DNA from: JANQGG01 sp964642175
Lineage (GTDB): Bacteria > Bacteroidota > Chlorobiia > Chlorobiales > Chloroherpetonaceae
Assembly: GCA_964642175.1 (NCBI GenBank)
Contig: CAZXOK010000002.1
Location: forward strand, 186,001-250,000
Length of the DNA: 64,000 nucleotides
Direction of reading: 5' to 3'
A program made the position numbers and the translations under genes. The notes under the pieces are model-generated. The model was not told the DNA's origin. It did not search any database and saw only the letters and a list, made by a program, of their open reading frames with translations. Numbering within the stretch: the first letter of the stretch is position 1; each line of letters opens with the position of its first letter. This document shows positions 27,149 through 34,332 of the stretch, one piece after another.

Positions 27149-27409
27149 ATGTCTAAAAATGCATTTAACCTGGATCTGGTAACACCTGAAAAATCACTCT
27201 TCAGCGGTGAGGTCATCAGCATTACAGCTCCATCCGAGTATGGTTCGTTTCAGGTTTTGAAAGACCATGCCCCGATGCTAAGTGCATTGGGCGAAGGCGA
27301 AATTAAATTGGTACTTGCCAACAAAGAAGAACAAACCTTTAATGTAAAAGAAGGCTTTTTTGAAGTGAGTGACAATAAAGTCATCTTGCTTGCTGAAAAC
27401 ATCATGTAA
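27149..27409 (+). CDS. atpC: F1 ATP synthase subunit epsilon (short form)
   Basis: An 86-aa protein made only of the N-terminal beta-sandwich (FNLDLVTPEKSLFSGEV to GFFEVSDNKVILLAE). The C-terminal pair of inhibitory helices found in the roughly 135-aa proteins of E. coli and Bacillus is missing. Short epsilon subunits are known in Bacteroidota-related groups. It starts 14 bases after atpD and ends just before an intrinsic terminator, so atpDC is a two-gene unit. Confidence 0.93.
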   Translation: MSKNAFNLDLVTPEKSLFSGEVISITAPSEYGSFQVLKDHAPMLSALGEGEIKLVLANKEEQTFNVKEGFFEVSDNKVILLAENIM

Positions 27410-27440
27410 GCTTTATTTCAAAACAAGGTTTCATTATTTT

Positions 27441-27478
27441 GGCTATCATTGCAATAAGTGTAATGATAGCCTTTTTTA
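27441..27478 (+). terminator. intrinsic terminator of atpDC
   Basis: GGCTATCATT (27441-27450) pairs perfectly with AATGATAGCC (27462-27471) over an 11-base loop and is followed by six T. It lies 32 bases after atpC and upstream of the chosen start of the next gene. Confidence 0.88.
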
Positions 27479-27483
27479 TTTCT

Positions 27484-28422
27484 ATGAGTCTAAAACCACA
27501 ACGCCTGAAAAAAGGCGATACCATTGGCATTGTAGCCCCGGCCAGCCCCATGGAACGCCGCGATAAACTCTCGGCAGCTATCCGATACCTTGAGCATGAG
27601 GGGTTCAAAGTTAAAACAGGTCAGTCTGTAAATCGGCATTATGGGTACCTTGCCGGTACAGATGAAGAGCGGGCAGAAGATATTAACCAGATGTTTTGCG
27701 ATGGTGAGGTAAGGGCCATATTTTGCCTGCGCGGTGGTTACGGCTCTCCAAGATTATTGAATTTGATTGATTACAAGGCTATATCTGAAAATCCAAAGAT
27801 ATTTGCCGGATACTCCGATATAACAGCCCTTTCGGCAGCCATTTTTTCCAAAACAGGATTGCTGACATTTTCCTCGCCTATGGTTGTTTCTGATATGGCC
27901 GATCCTGATCCCTATTCTATGACTATTTTATGGGACATGTTAATGAACCCGGTCGAGAGCAGGATTGTGAAAAATTTTCCAAAACACCGTCGCAAACTTT
28001 TAAGGCACGGCGCAGCCGAAGGTCTTTTGATGGGTGGGAATCTCACATTACTGACAGGACTTGTTGGTACATCCTATTTGCCCGATCTATCCGGAAGTAT
28101 GCTTTTTTTTGAAGAGATTGCCGAGGAGCCGTATCGTATCGATCGGATGCTTGCTCAGTTGGAGCATGCCGGTGTTTTAAGCAACGCAGCTGGTTTGATT
28201 TTTGGGCGGTTTAATAATTGCCAGCCCGAAAGTTCACCATCGCTGTCTCTTTCCCAGGTCTTAGCCCATTATGCCAATAAACTTGTGCCGGGAGTACCGG
28301 TTATGCAGGGCCTGAGTTATGGACACATTCCTAACAAATATACCTTGCCATTTGGGGCTAAGGCCACCTTACAAACCAATAACGGTATTCAACTGGAAAT
28401 GATGGAGAGGGTTGTTGAATAA
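27484..28422 (+). CDS. LD-carboxypeptidase (peptidase family S66)
   Basis: Predicted murein-recycling enzyme that removes the terminal D-Ala from tetrapeptides. I start it at the ATG at 27484 (312 aa), which gives the usual S66 opening LKPQRLKKGDTIGIVAPASP. An earlier in-frame ATG at 27439 would run through the atpDC terminator hairpin and add a false hydrophobic leader. The likely triad is Ser111 in GYSDITAL, Glu210 or Glu211 in FFEEIAEEPYRIDR, and His281 in YGHIPNK, with spacing close to E. coli LdcA. No signal peptide is present, fitting a cytosolic enzyme. MccF-type immunity proteins share the fold, but no microcin genes are nearby. Confidence 0.87.
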   Translation: MSLKPQRLKKGDTIGIVAPASPMERRDKLSAAIRYLEHEGFKVKTGQSVNRHYGYLAGTDEERAEDINQMFCDGEVRAIFCLRGGYGSPRLLNLIDYKAISENPKIFAGYSDITALSAAIFSKTGLLTFSSPMVVSDMADPDPYSMTILWDMLMNPVESRIVKNFPKHRRKLLRHGAAEGLLMGGNLTLLTGLVGTSYLPDLSGSMLFFEEIAEEPYRIDRMLAQLEHAGVLSNAAGLIFGRFNNCQPESSPSLSLSQVLAHYANKLVPGVPVMQGLSYGHIPNKYTLPFGAKATLQTNNGIQLEMMERVVE

Positions 28423-28424
28423 AT

Positions 28425-28475
28425 AAAAAAAGCCATCTCAGACAAATGTTACATTTGTTCAAGATAGCTTTCAAT
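28425..28475. terminator. bidirectional hairpin between the LD-carboxypeptidase and response-regulator genes
   Basis: AGC-ATCT pairs with AGAT-GCT around an inner ACAAATG/CATTTGT stem, with A7 on the left and T-rich sequence on the right. The stem is interrupted by small bulges. It lies between two convergent genes. Confidence 0.65.
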
Positions 28476-28499
28476 ATTCAACTAAATAGCAATAACTGT

Positions 28500-29186
28500 C
28501 TATGATTTTAACCGGTAGCCAACACCTTTAATGGTTTCGATGTTGTGCTCACCAAACTTACCTAACCGTTGGCGGACTTTACAAATATGAACATCCACTG
28601 TACGGTCGGTAACATAAATGTTTTCCCCCCACACACGGCGAAGCAGCATTTCTCTGGAAAAGACTTTGCCAATATTAGTGCTTAAAATCCAAAGCAATTC
28701 AAATTCTTTGCGTGGCAGGAATAAGTCTTCATCTTCAAGTTTAACAGTGTGAGTGCTGCGATCAATCAGAAGATCTTTCACTTTTAGCTGGGTCAGCTCG
28801 TCAGAAGTATTGATGTTATAGCGTTTCAGAACATTTCTGATACGGGCTGATAGCAATTTTGGGCTAATGGATTTGGTTAAGAAATCATCGGCACCTAATT
28901 CTAATCCAAGTACTTCCTGAGATTCATCATTTTTGCTGGAGAGCATAATGATTGGAAGTGACTTGCCTTCTGGAATTGAGCGGAGTTGTCTGAACAGGTC
29001 AAAGCCCTGGGTATCGTCCTGCTTGAGATCAAGTAAGATCACTTCCGGCTTTTTGGCTAGTTGAGCTAATGTTTCTGCATTATCTTTAGCCCAAACAATT
29101 TTGTATCCCTCCTGCTCTAAACGTTCTCGAATCCCTGAAACATATTGAGGCTCTTTATCTGCAATAAGAATGGTTCTCGGGTTCAT
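28500..29186 (-). CDS. OmpR/PhoB-family response regulator, orphan
   Basis: A 228-aa two-domain regulator. The receiver (about 4-120) has phospho-acceptor D53 in VILLDLKQDD and the conserved lysine in DDFLTKSIS. The winged-helix DNA-binding domain (about 130-228) has the OmpR-type block RTVDVHICKVRQRLG...IETIKGVGYRL. The acidic pocket is unusual: it reads A-D10-K11-E12 where most relatives have two adjacent acids. No histidine kinase gene is adjacent; the nearest kinases are 5 kb away. The target is unknown. Confidence 0.9.
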   Translation of the reverse strand: MNPRTILIADKEPQYVSGIRERLEQEGYKIVWAKDNAETLAQLAKKPEVILLDLKQDDTQGFDLFRQLRSIPEGKSLPIIMLSSKNDESQEVLGLELGADDFLTKSISPKLLSARIRNVLKRYNINTSDELTQLKVKDLLIDRSTHTVKLEDEDLFLPRKEFELLWILSTNIGKVFSREMLLRRVWGENIYVTDRTVDVHICKVRQRLGKFGEHNIETIKGVGYRLKS

Positions 29187-29569
29187 AAATAATATTTAAA
29201 TGGTTCGTTATTCATATCAAGCAATCGGAAAATCTAATGTGTGTGTTTGAGTCGTTACAGAAAAAACGCATCCTGAAAAGGTATGAAGTCCGGCCAGGAC
29301 ATGCGTAGTTTAAGTTTTACTGAAGAAATTTCAGATGCTTCAGCCTTTAAACTCTGTATAGGTCAAACAAGATAAATCAAGAGAAGAGCATTGTTATAAG
29401 CCAGGTGTCAGACCTGAAAAATAGAACCTTAACATGCTGTTCGGAGCAAATATAATGAAAGGGTGGTTAAAACTCAAATGGCCGTAAAAAAAGCCTTTTA
29501 GAGGGATTGTTTTCACCTTTTTAAGCCCCTGATCAAGTGTCGAAAAAAAGTATCCGATAACTAATTTTA
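29187..29569. other. non-coding spacer of about 380 bases
   Basis: Lies between the leftward response-regulator gene and the end of the DUF5683-like gene. No reading frame, tRNA or strong hairpin was found. It probably contains the response-regulator promoter. Confidence 0.5.
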
Positions 29570-30373
29570 TTAAAAGGTCTTACGAAGGGATATTTTTACA
29601 CCTTTGATGATATGTTTTTTGTTCAATACCATAACCGGGCTAAGGTTTAGTTTTATGCCCTGTGTTAAATTATTGTTAAACTCTGCCGTTGAGCGTACCG
29701 CATTGATCATACTGATAAGACGATTCAGGCCCATGGCTGCCAGAAAGTAATAGGCCGATTGAAACGCCTGATCGCTTGAGATACGTTTTTGGCGATAGGT
29801 TTTGCGTTGCCGCTCCGACTCCCACGACCAGTAATCTTCATTTTCGTAAAGCGCATTATAGTTTCGTTGCTGTAAGCGTTCCTGGTTATAACTCTCCCAA
29901 CTTTTGTAATTGGAGATGTCTTTCCAGTATTGCTCCGTTTTGCTGCTGCCCGATACCCCGGCATAAGTTCTGGCCAGGTTTTGATAATCTGATTCGAGGC
30001 TGTTGGCATAGACAATGGTACTGATCAGCCCGGTTACCAGGGCGGCTTCCATACCCATTGAGTATTTTCCGGTAGAGAAATTTCCTGCGTAAGCTTCGCC
30101 TAAACCCGGTATAAGGAATGAGTAAAAACCAGCCAAAGTTTTGGATTTTTCGTTGTCCGAAATATCAAAGGCAATAAGCTCCGGATTGGCGTACTGAGGA
30201 TAAGCGAATGGATTTGGTGATTGAGCCCTTGAGGAAAGTTCTGGATCCCCTTTAAGATAATGAGAAGATATATTTTCCACCCATTGTGCATAGCCCGGGG
30301 TATAGGAACCTATGAGGGAGCTTATTAACGCAGCAATCAGGTAAATATGTTTCAGGTATTGGGTCATGGGCAC
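29570..30373 (-). CDS. DUF5683-like membrane or exported protein
   Basis: A 267-aa protein with an N-terminal signal-like segment (about 8-30, ending GYAQW). The core AGFYSFLIPGLGEAYAGNFSTGKY followed by a hydrophobic helix is the pattern of DUF5683-type proteins common in Bacteroidota. A Tyr/Glu/Arg-rich central segment (about 120-200) and a second hydrophobic helix around 210 follow. Function is unknown. An in-frame ATG two codons later is an equally possible start. Confidence 0.6.
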   Translation of the reverse strand: MPMTQYLKHIYLIAALISSLIGSYTPGYAQWVENISSHYLKGDPELSSRAQSPNPFAYPQYANPELIAFDISDNEKSKTLAGFYSFLIPGLGEAYAGNFSTGKYSMGMEAALVTGLISTIVYANSLESDYQNLARTYAGVSGSSKTEQYWKDISNYKSWESYNQERLQQRNYNALYENEDYWSWESERQRKTYRQKRISSDQAFQSAYYFLAAMGLNRLISMINAVRSTAEFNNNLTQGIKLNLSPVMVLNKKHIIKGVKISLRKTF

Positions 30374-30500
30374 GGTTAATACATTTCATCATTAAGATAA
30401 CATGCATTGTAAATTTTTAATAAGCATCAATCACCCCCCTTGATTACCTTTTGGTTAAATCACCTTGTGTATCAACAGGGAAAAAGGCGCCGGTTATAAG

Positions 30501-30884
30501 CTATGAGGTTGCTGCTTCGGATTGGTACTTAGAGGGGCACTTGATCAGGATAGTCTTGGCCTTGAAAATACCTTCGGGATCAAAGGATCCCTGAACAACA
30601 ATGCTCGAAGAATTTTCGAAATTATTGGGTTTACCTTTATTGTAGATCACCTTGGATATGTTTCCGGACTCGTCTTCCATGTAAAAGGAAAAAAACTGCG
30701 CCTCTGTTGAAATCGGCTTGTCTTTTACCCAATAACCTTTTACATAACTCATTTTTCCATTTTCTTTGGCCTGAGCCAGGTTTTGGTAGCCAATGGTATG
30801 TGTTCCCCATTCCTGCGCGGTAAATGCCAGCCATGCGCCTATGGCTAAAATCAACACCGATCCTAATATGTATTTCTGTTTCAT
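30501..30884 (-). CDS. ccmE: cytochrome c maturation heme chaperone CcmE, CxxxY type
   Basis: Carries heme from CcmC to the CcmF ligase in the periplasm. The 127-aa protein has one N-terminal membrane anchor (about 5-22) and an OB-fold domain. The heme-attachment site reads C116-P-S-K-Y120, so the usual histidine of HxxxY is a cysteine. CxxxY CcmE proteins are documented in Desulfovibrio, some Gram-positives and archaea. A short tail ends the protein. It lies downstream of ccmC and ccmD on the same strand, which supports the assignment despite low similarity to E. coli. Confidence 0.88.
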   Translation of the reverse strand: MKQKYILGSVLILAIGAWLAFTAQEWGTHTIGYQNLAQAKENGKMSYVKGYWVKDKPISTEAQFFSFYMEDESGNISKVIYNKGKPNNFENSSSIVVQGSFDPEGIFKAKTILIKCPSKYQSEAATS

Positions 30885-30962
30885 CTGTGTTTATACACCT
30901 TTCTTCTGTCTATAAATAAGTAAATCCGCTAAGTATTAATATATCGTGGTTATATTATTCCA

Positions 30963-31032
30963 CCTCCGCCAGCGGAGGAGATTTAAGCTGCCGGACTTGA
31001 ACTAAGTTGTGTATGTCCCTCTCCGGAGAGGG
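30963..31032. repeat. pair of GC-rich palindromes (REP-like) between ccmD and ccmE
   Basis: CCTCCGC-CA-GCGGAGG (30963-30978) and CCCTCTCCGGAGAGGG (31017-31032) lie 38 bases apart in otherwise A/T-rich DNA. The second is followed by TGGCCGAAAGAGG. I recall similar CCCTCTCC...GGAGAGGGTGGCCGAA sequences as dispersed intergenic repeats in Bacteroidota-related genomes. Only one copy is visible here, so repeat status is inferred. Confidence 0.5.
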
Positions 31033-31092
31033 TGGCCGAAAGAGGATAAAAATATCATACCTATTAAAGTAGTGCTTGTCCCAATCACCTTT

Positions 31093-31254
31093 TTACGAAG
31101 AGCTATCCTTAAGCTCATCTTTTTGTATAACATCTTTCTCCAGCCTGGATACTTTCCGATCCAGGTTGAAAATGAATATAAAAAGACCAGTCCATATAAT
31201 TAAAACCACAACCAGGACAATATAAATGGAGTGGTTTTCAAAAAATTCTATCAT
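31093..31254 (-). CDS. ccmD: CcmD-like heme exporter small protein
   Basis: A 53-aa protein found by translating the gap between ccmC and ccmE. It begins MIEFFENHSIYIVLVVVLII, has a single membrane helix (about 9-28), then a basic charged cytoplasmic tail (DRKVSRLEKDVIQKDELK). Size, topology and position, 19 bases after ccmC and before ccmE, fit CcmD, which helps release holo-CcmE from CcmABC. CcmD sequences are poorly conserved, so the call rests on context. Confidence 0.8.
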   Translation of the reverse strand: MIEFFENHSIYIVLVVVLIIWTGLFIFIFNLDRKVSRLEKDVIQKDELKDSSS

Positions 31255-31273
31255 AAGGTTAATAAACTATGAA

Positions 31274-31963
31274 TTAAGATTCAAGATTGTAGTGATTTTC
31301 TACTACAAATACACGATAGCGAATCTGTTTTAACCAGAAGAACAGGGCCACAAACCCGATCATGGATAAATACAGGATAAAACGGATTTCCGGATCTGTT
31401 GAGCTCGATACACTGGGATTAACATCTGAGTTGTCTTTTTCAGGTGAGCCCGGGTGCAGGCCCGGAATAAGCCTTGGCAGCACAAAATACAGAAAGATAA
31501 CGGCCGGGAAGGCAAAAATATTATACACTGCCGAAAGATTGCCGCGCTTTTCCGGCGAGTCTATAGCCGAACGCAAGGCAAAGTATGCCGCATAGATCAG
31601 AAAAAGCAAAAAAATGGTGGTTTGGCGTGGATCCCAGTGCCAGTATTCGCCCCACATAAACTTGGCCCAGAATGCCCCGGTTACCATGGCCAGAATATTG
31701 AACACAAAACCCAGTTCTGCCGAAGAAACAGCCTTAAAATCCTGTAACTCATCTTTTGCGCGCAGGTATTGAATGCTGTGCCACATAGCCGAAAAAAAGG
31801 CCACGGTGGCCGCAATTGCCATGGGTACATGGAAATACATGTTTTTGGTGGTTTCCTCCAGCATGCCCACTTTATTGGGAGATAAAATGGCAATAATAGC
31901 AACTACGGAAATCCACAGGTAGATTAGAAGCTTAAACCAGGTTTGTTGTATCATAGTATCCAC
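31274..31963 (-). CDS. ccmC: heme exporter / heme-handling protein CcmC
   Basis: Loads heme onto CcmE in the cytochrome c maturation system I. The 229-aa protein has six predicted membrane helices and the tryptophan-rich heme-handling motif WGEYWHWDPRQT (E. coli WGTWWVWDARLT) at about 104-115. An external histidine, H45 in YFHVPMA, corresponds to the first axial heme ligand; a second is likely in the loop LIPGLHPGSP. It starts nine bases after the upstream antiporter stop. The partners ccmA, ccmB and ccmF are not in this window. Confidence 0.92.
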   Translation of the reverse strand: MDTMIQQTWFKLLIYLWISVVAIIAILSPNKVGMLEETTKNMYFHVPMAIAATVAFFSAMWHSIQYLRAKDELQDFKAVSSAELGFVFNILAMVTGAFWAKFMWGEYWHWDPRQTTIFLLFLIYAAYFALRSAIDSPEKRGNLSAVYNIFAFPAVIFLYFVLPRLIPGLHPGSPEKDNSDVNPSVSSSTDPEIRFILYLSMIGFVALFFWLKQIRYRVFVVENHYNLES

Positions 31964-31972
31964 TCGAAGGCA

Positions 31973-33070
31973 TTACACGTCTTTTTGCTTCAACACTTTT
32001 ATGGCACGCCAGATCAATCCCACAAGCAGCAGGAAGGTTGCCGGCAACACACCATAGACCAATACCTGAACAAAAACCGGCATCATTGGATGAGAAGAAG
32101 CATTGAAAAATAAATAAAGAAGATAAAGTATGTAAAGGACAATAAAGAAAAAGCCTTCCCAGCGGGAGACTTTTTCATTGAAAAAGATTGGCAGGCACAA
32201 GGCCGCCACCCCGATCATGACCGGAATATCGAGCCTGATGGCCGAGTCGCTCACCAGCAGGCCATCGGGTGAAACCACACTCGAAAGCCCCAGAACCAGC
32301 AAAATGTTGTACAAGTTACTGCCAACGGCGTTGCCCACGGCAATATCGCGCTCACCTTTAAAACTGGCGATCACCGAGGTGGCCAGTTCCGGTAGCGATG
32401 TCCCGATGGCAATGATGGTCAGCCCGATCACCAGCTCGCTGATACCAAAAGCCTGGGCGATGCCAACAGCGCTCTCGACCAGCATATCCGAGCCAAAGAT
32501 CAGCAGCACAAAACCAGCCACAACCAGCAGGGGATTGATCAGCCATTTCTGAACCGGGGTTAAGGCTGTTACATCACCGTATTCCTTAACAAACTCGTCA
32601 TCCTCGGTTTCGGCCGGGCTTTTGTTGCTTTGTTTGATTAAAAACACCGAGTAGATAACCAGTATGGCCAGAAATATACTGCCATCCAGCCAACTGAGGT
32701 TGTTGTCCCAACCTACTGCCAATAGTAAAACCGACACCCCGATCATGATCGGTACATCAAGCTTGATAAGCTGCCGGGATACCAGGAGCGGGGCAGCCAG
32801 GGCCGATGAGCCCAGAACCAGTAAAATGTTGGCAATATTACTTCCTACCACATTACCAATGGCAATATCGGCTTTACCGATAAAACTCGACTGCACACTT
32901 ACGGCAATTTCCGGGGAACTGGTCCCGAACGAGACCACCGTTAAGCCGATAATAAGTGGTGAAACGCCAATGGCTGCTGCAATTTTTGAGGCCCCGCGCA
33001 CCAGGAACTCCGCACCGACTACCAGGAGCACAAATCCGGCAATAAGAAGTAAAAAGGTTGATAGTGTCAT
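31973..33070 (-). CDS. CaCA-family calcium/sodium antiporter (YrbG type)
   Basis: A 365-aa inner-membrane protein of about ten to eleven helices with two inverted alpha-repeats. The first is GVSPLIIGLTVVSFGTSSPE near 35-55, the second GISELVIGLTIIAIGTSLPE near 215-240. The acidic residues of the G-T-S-x-P-E motifs are the ion-binding sites in this family. The short interdomain loop (about 150-170) is acidic. It probably exchanges Na+ or H+ for Ca2+. It is the first gene of a likely operon with ccmC, ccmD and ccmE; a functional link is not obvious. Confidence 0.9.
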   Translation of the reverse strand: MTLSTFLLLIAGFVLLVVGAEFLVRGASKIAAAIGVSPLIIGLTVVSFGTSSPEIAVSVQSSFIGKADIAIGNVVGSNIANILLVLGSSALAAPLLVSRQLIKLDVPIMIGVSVLLLAVGWDNNLSWLDGSIFLAILVIYSVFLIKQSNKSPAETEDDEFVKEYGDVTALTPVQKWLINPLLVVAGFVLLIFGSDMLVESAVGIAQAFGISELVIGLTIIAIGTSLPELATSVIASFKGERDIAVGNAVGSNLYNILLVLGLSSVVSPDGLLVSDSAIRLDIPVMIGVAALCLPIFFNEKVSRWEGFFFIVLYILYLLYLFFNASSHPMMPVFVQVLVYGVLPATFLLLVGLIWRAIKVLKQKDV

Positions 33071-33663
33071 AAACTGTTGTTGTGATAAAAAATGTGGGAG
33101 AACTTACAAAAAAAAATCCCTTTGAAGAAAACATCCTGAAAACAGAGCTTGTTTATATGGCGTTTTCTCAAAAAAAGTGCTCGCAATCAGATCGGAACCA
33201 TTCCACCAGTTTATATATGGGATCTTTAAATGTGGGCGACTTTCGGCCGCTTTTTTATCAACATTCAACCCGAAAGTATTTCCTGCAACACTGTAGTAGC
33301 GCTGCACCTGCAGCTAAGAGTGTTGCTTGCCGGTTACCGGCTGGCGAATACAGGTGTTTAGGGCCATTGCCATTCAGGAAGAGATAATGCGAGCCGGGGC
33401 AGGCCGGTTGGTTTAACCCCAGAGCAGTGATCAGAGCCATTTAAGAGCCGATGCCCGGGTTCTTAAGACCTTTCAGAGATAAAGTGCGGCACAAAATTAG
33501 TAAATTCTTAGTTAAGTATCTTAAATTTCTTAGGAGCCGTATTACAATGGATCAGATAGTGTTGATTGTACCTTGACATGTTTTTTGGGCAGGCATTTTT
33601 AACCTGAAACAAAGACCTGTTTATTTGTTGGACACCGTATTTATTACAACTAACACCACAACA
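33071..33663. other. leader region of the B12-sensor operon
   Basis: About 590 bases without a supported gene. A G/C-rich part (33301-33356) holds nested inverted repeats: GCTGCA-CC-TGCAGC (33301-33314), GCCGGT-T-ACCGGC (33329-33341), and CACCTG (33305-33310) with CAGGTG (33351-33356). This could be a regulated leader or operator. I compared it by eye with the cobalamin riboswitch core and found no matching B12 box. Confidence 0.4.
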
Positions 33664-34332
33664 ATGATTACCGAGATAGTATATCAGACATATTTTAAGG
33701 CACTGCTCGAGGCAGATCGGAAAACCTGTTTTCACATTGTTGAAGAACTGCTTAAAGATAATATAGAAGTGAAACGACTTTATACCGATTTATTCCAGCG
33801 CTCACTGGTCGATGTGGGTTTATTGTGGGAAAGAAATAAAATATCCGTTGCTAAAGAACATATGGCCACAAGCCTTACCCAGAGTGTTATGCAACTGGTT
33901 TATCCAAAACTGTTAAGCCAGGAGCCCGTTGGCAGAACTGCTGTGGTAAGCAGCGCCTGCAACGAGTTTCACCATGTGGGAGCTCGCATGGTGGCCGATG
34001 TGTTTGAAATGCATGGCTGGAACTGTGTTTATCTTGGGGCTAATACACCCGATAACGACCTGATTTCATACATAGAAGAAAAAAAACCCGATGTGGTGGC
34101 GCTTTCTGTGAGTATTTCATTTAACTTACCTATGGCCTTGGACGTGGTTCAGGAGATCAAAAGCCAGTGGCCAGAGCAGGCCATGATTTTAGGCGGACAA
34201 GCTTTTATGTGGGGCGAGCATTATGTGAAGTTTTTACAGCAAATACCATCGGTGGCATGTATTCTCACGCTCGAAAACCTGGAAGACTACATTATAAATT
34301 TTGATAAACTGCCTGTAAATGAAACCGGTTGA
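33664..34332 (+). CDS. stand-alone cobalamin-binding sensor protein with a CarH-type photosensor signature
   Basis: A 222-aa cytosolic protein with a four-helix cap domain (about 5-85) and a Rossmann-type B12-binding domain (about 90-215). The cap contains W55-x9-E65-H66 (LLWERNKISVAKEHM), the spacing of the adenosylcobalamin photoreceptors CarH/LitR. The B12 domain has E101-F-H103-H-V-G106, the ExHxxG form of the cobalamin-ligand motif, and LGANTPDNDLISYI, typical of such domains. There is no MerR DNA-binding domain. I start at the ATG at 33664; a TTG 39 bases earlier is possible. Its last 14 bases overlap a histidine kinase gene, so a light or B12 signal to that kinase is likely (inference). 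A corrinoid methyltransferase carrier is the alternative, but no methyltransferase is near. Confidence 0.82.
   Translation: MITEIVYQTYFKALLEADRKTCFHIVEELLKDNIEVKRLYTDLFQRSLVDVGLLWERNKISVAKEHMATSLTQSVMQLVYPKLLSQEPVGRTAVVSSACNEFHHVGARMVADVFEMHGWNCVYLGANTPDNDLISYIEEKKPDVVALSVSISFNLPMALDVVQEIKSQWPEQAMILGGQAFMWGEHYVKFLQQIPSVACILTLENLEDYIINFDKLPVNETG

Noticed and set aside
33082..33440. Short frames on both strands in the spacer before the B12-sensor operon
   Set aside because: They overlap each other, have no ribosome site, no recognisable domain and poor composition; treated as non-coding.
33071..33663. Possible cobalamin riboswitch before the B12-binding gene
   Set aside because: I looked for the B12 box (AGCCAGGAGACCTGCC-like) and the GCCACTG element on both strands and found neither. 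GAGCCGGGGCAGGCC is only superficially similar.
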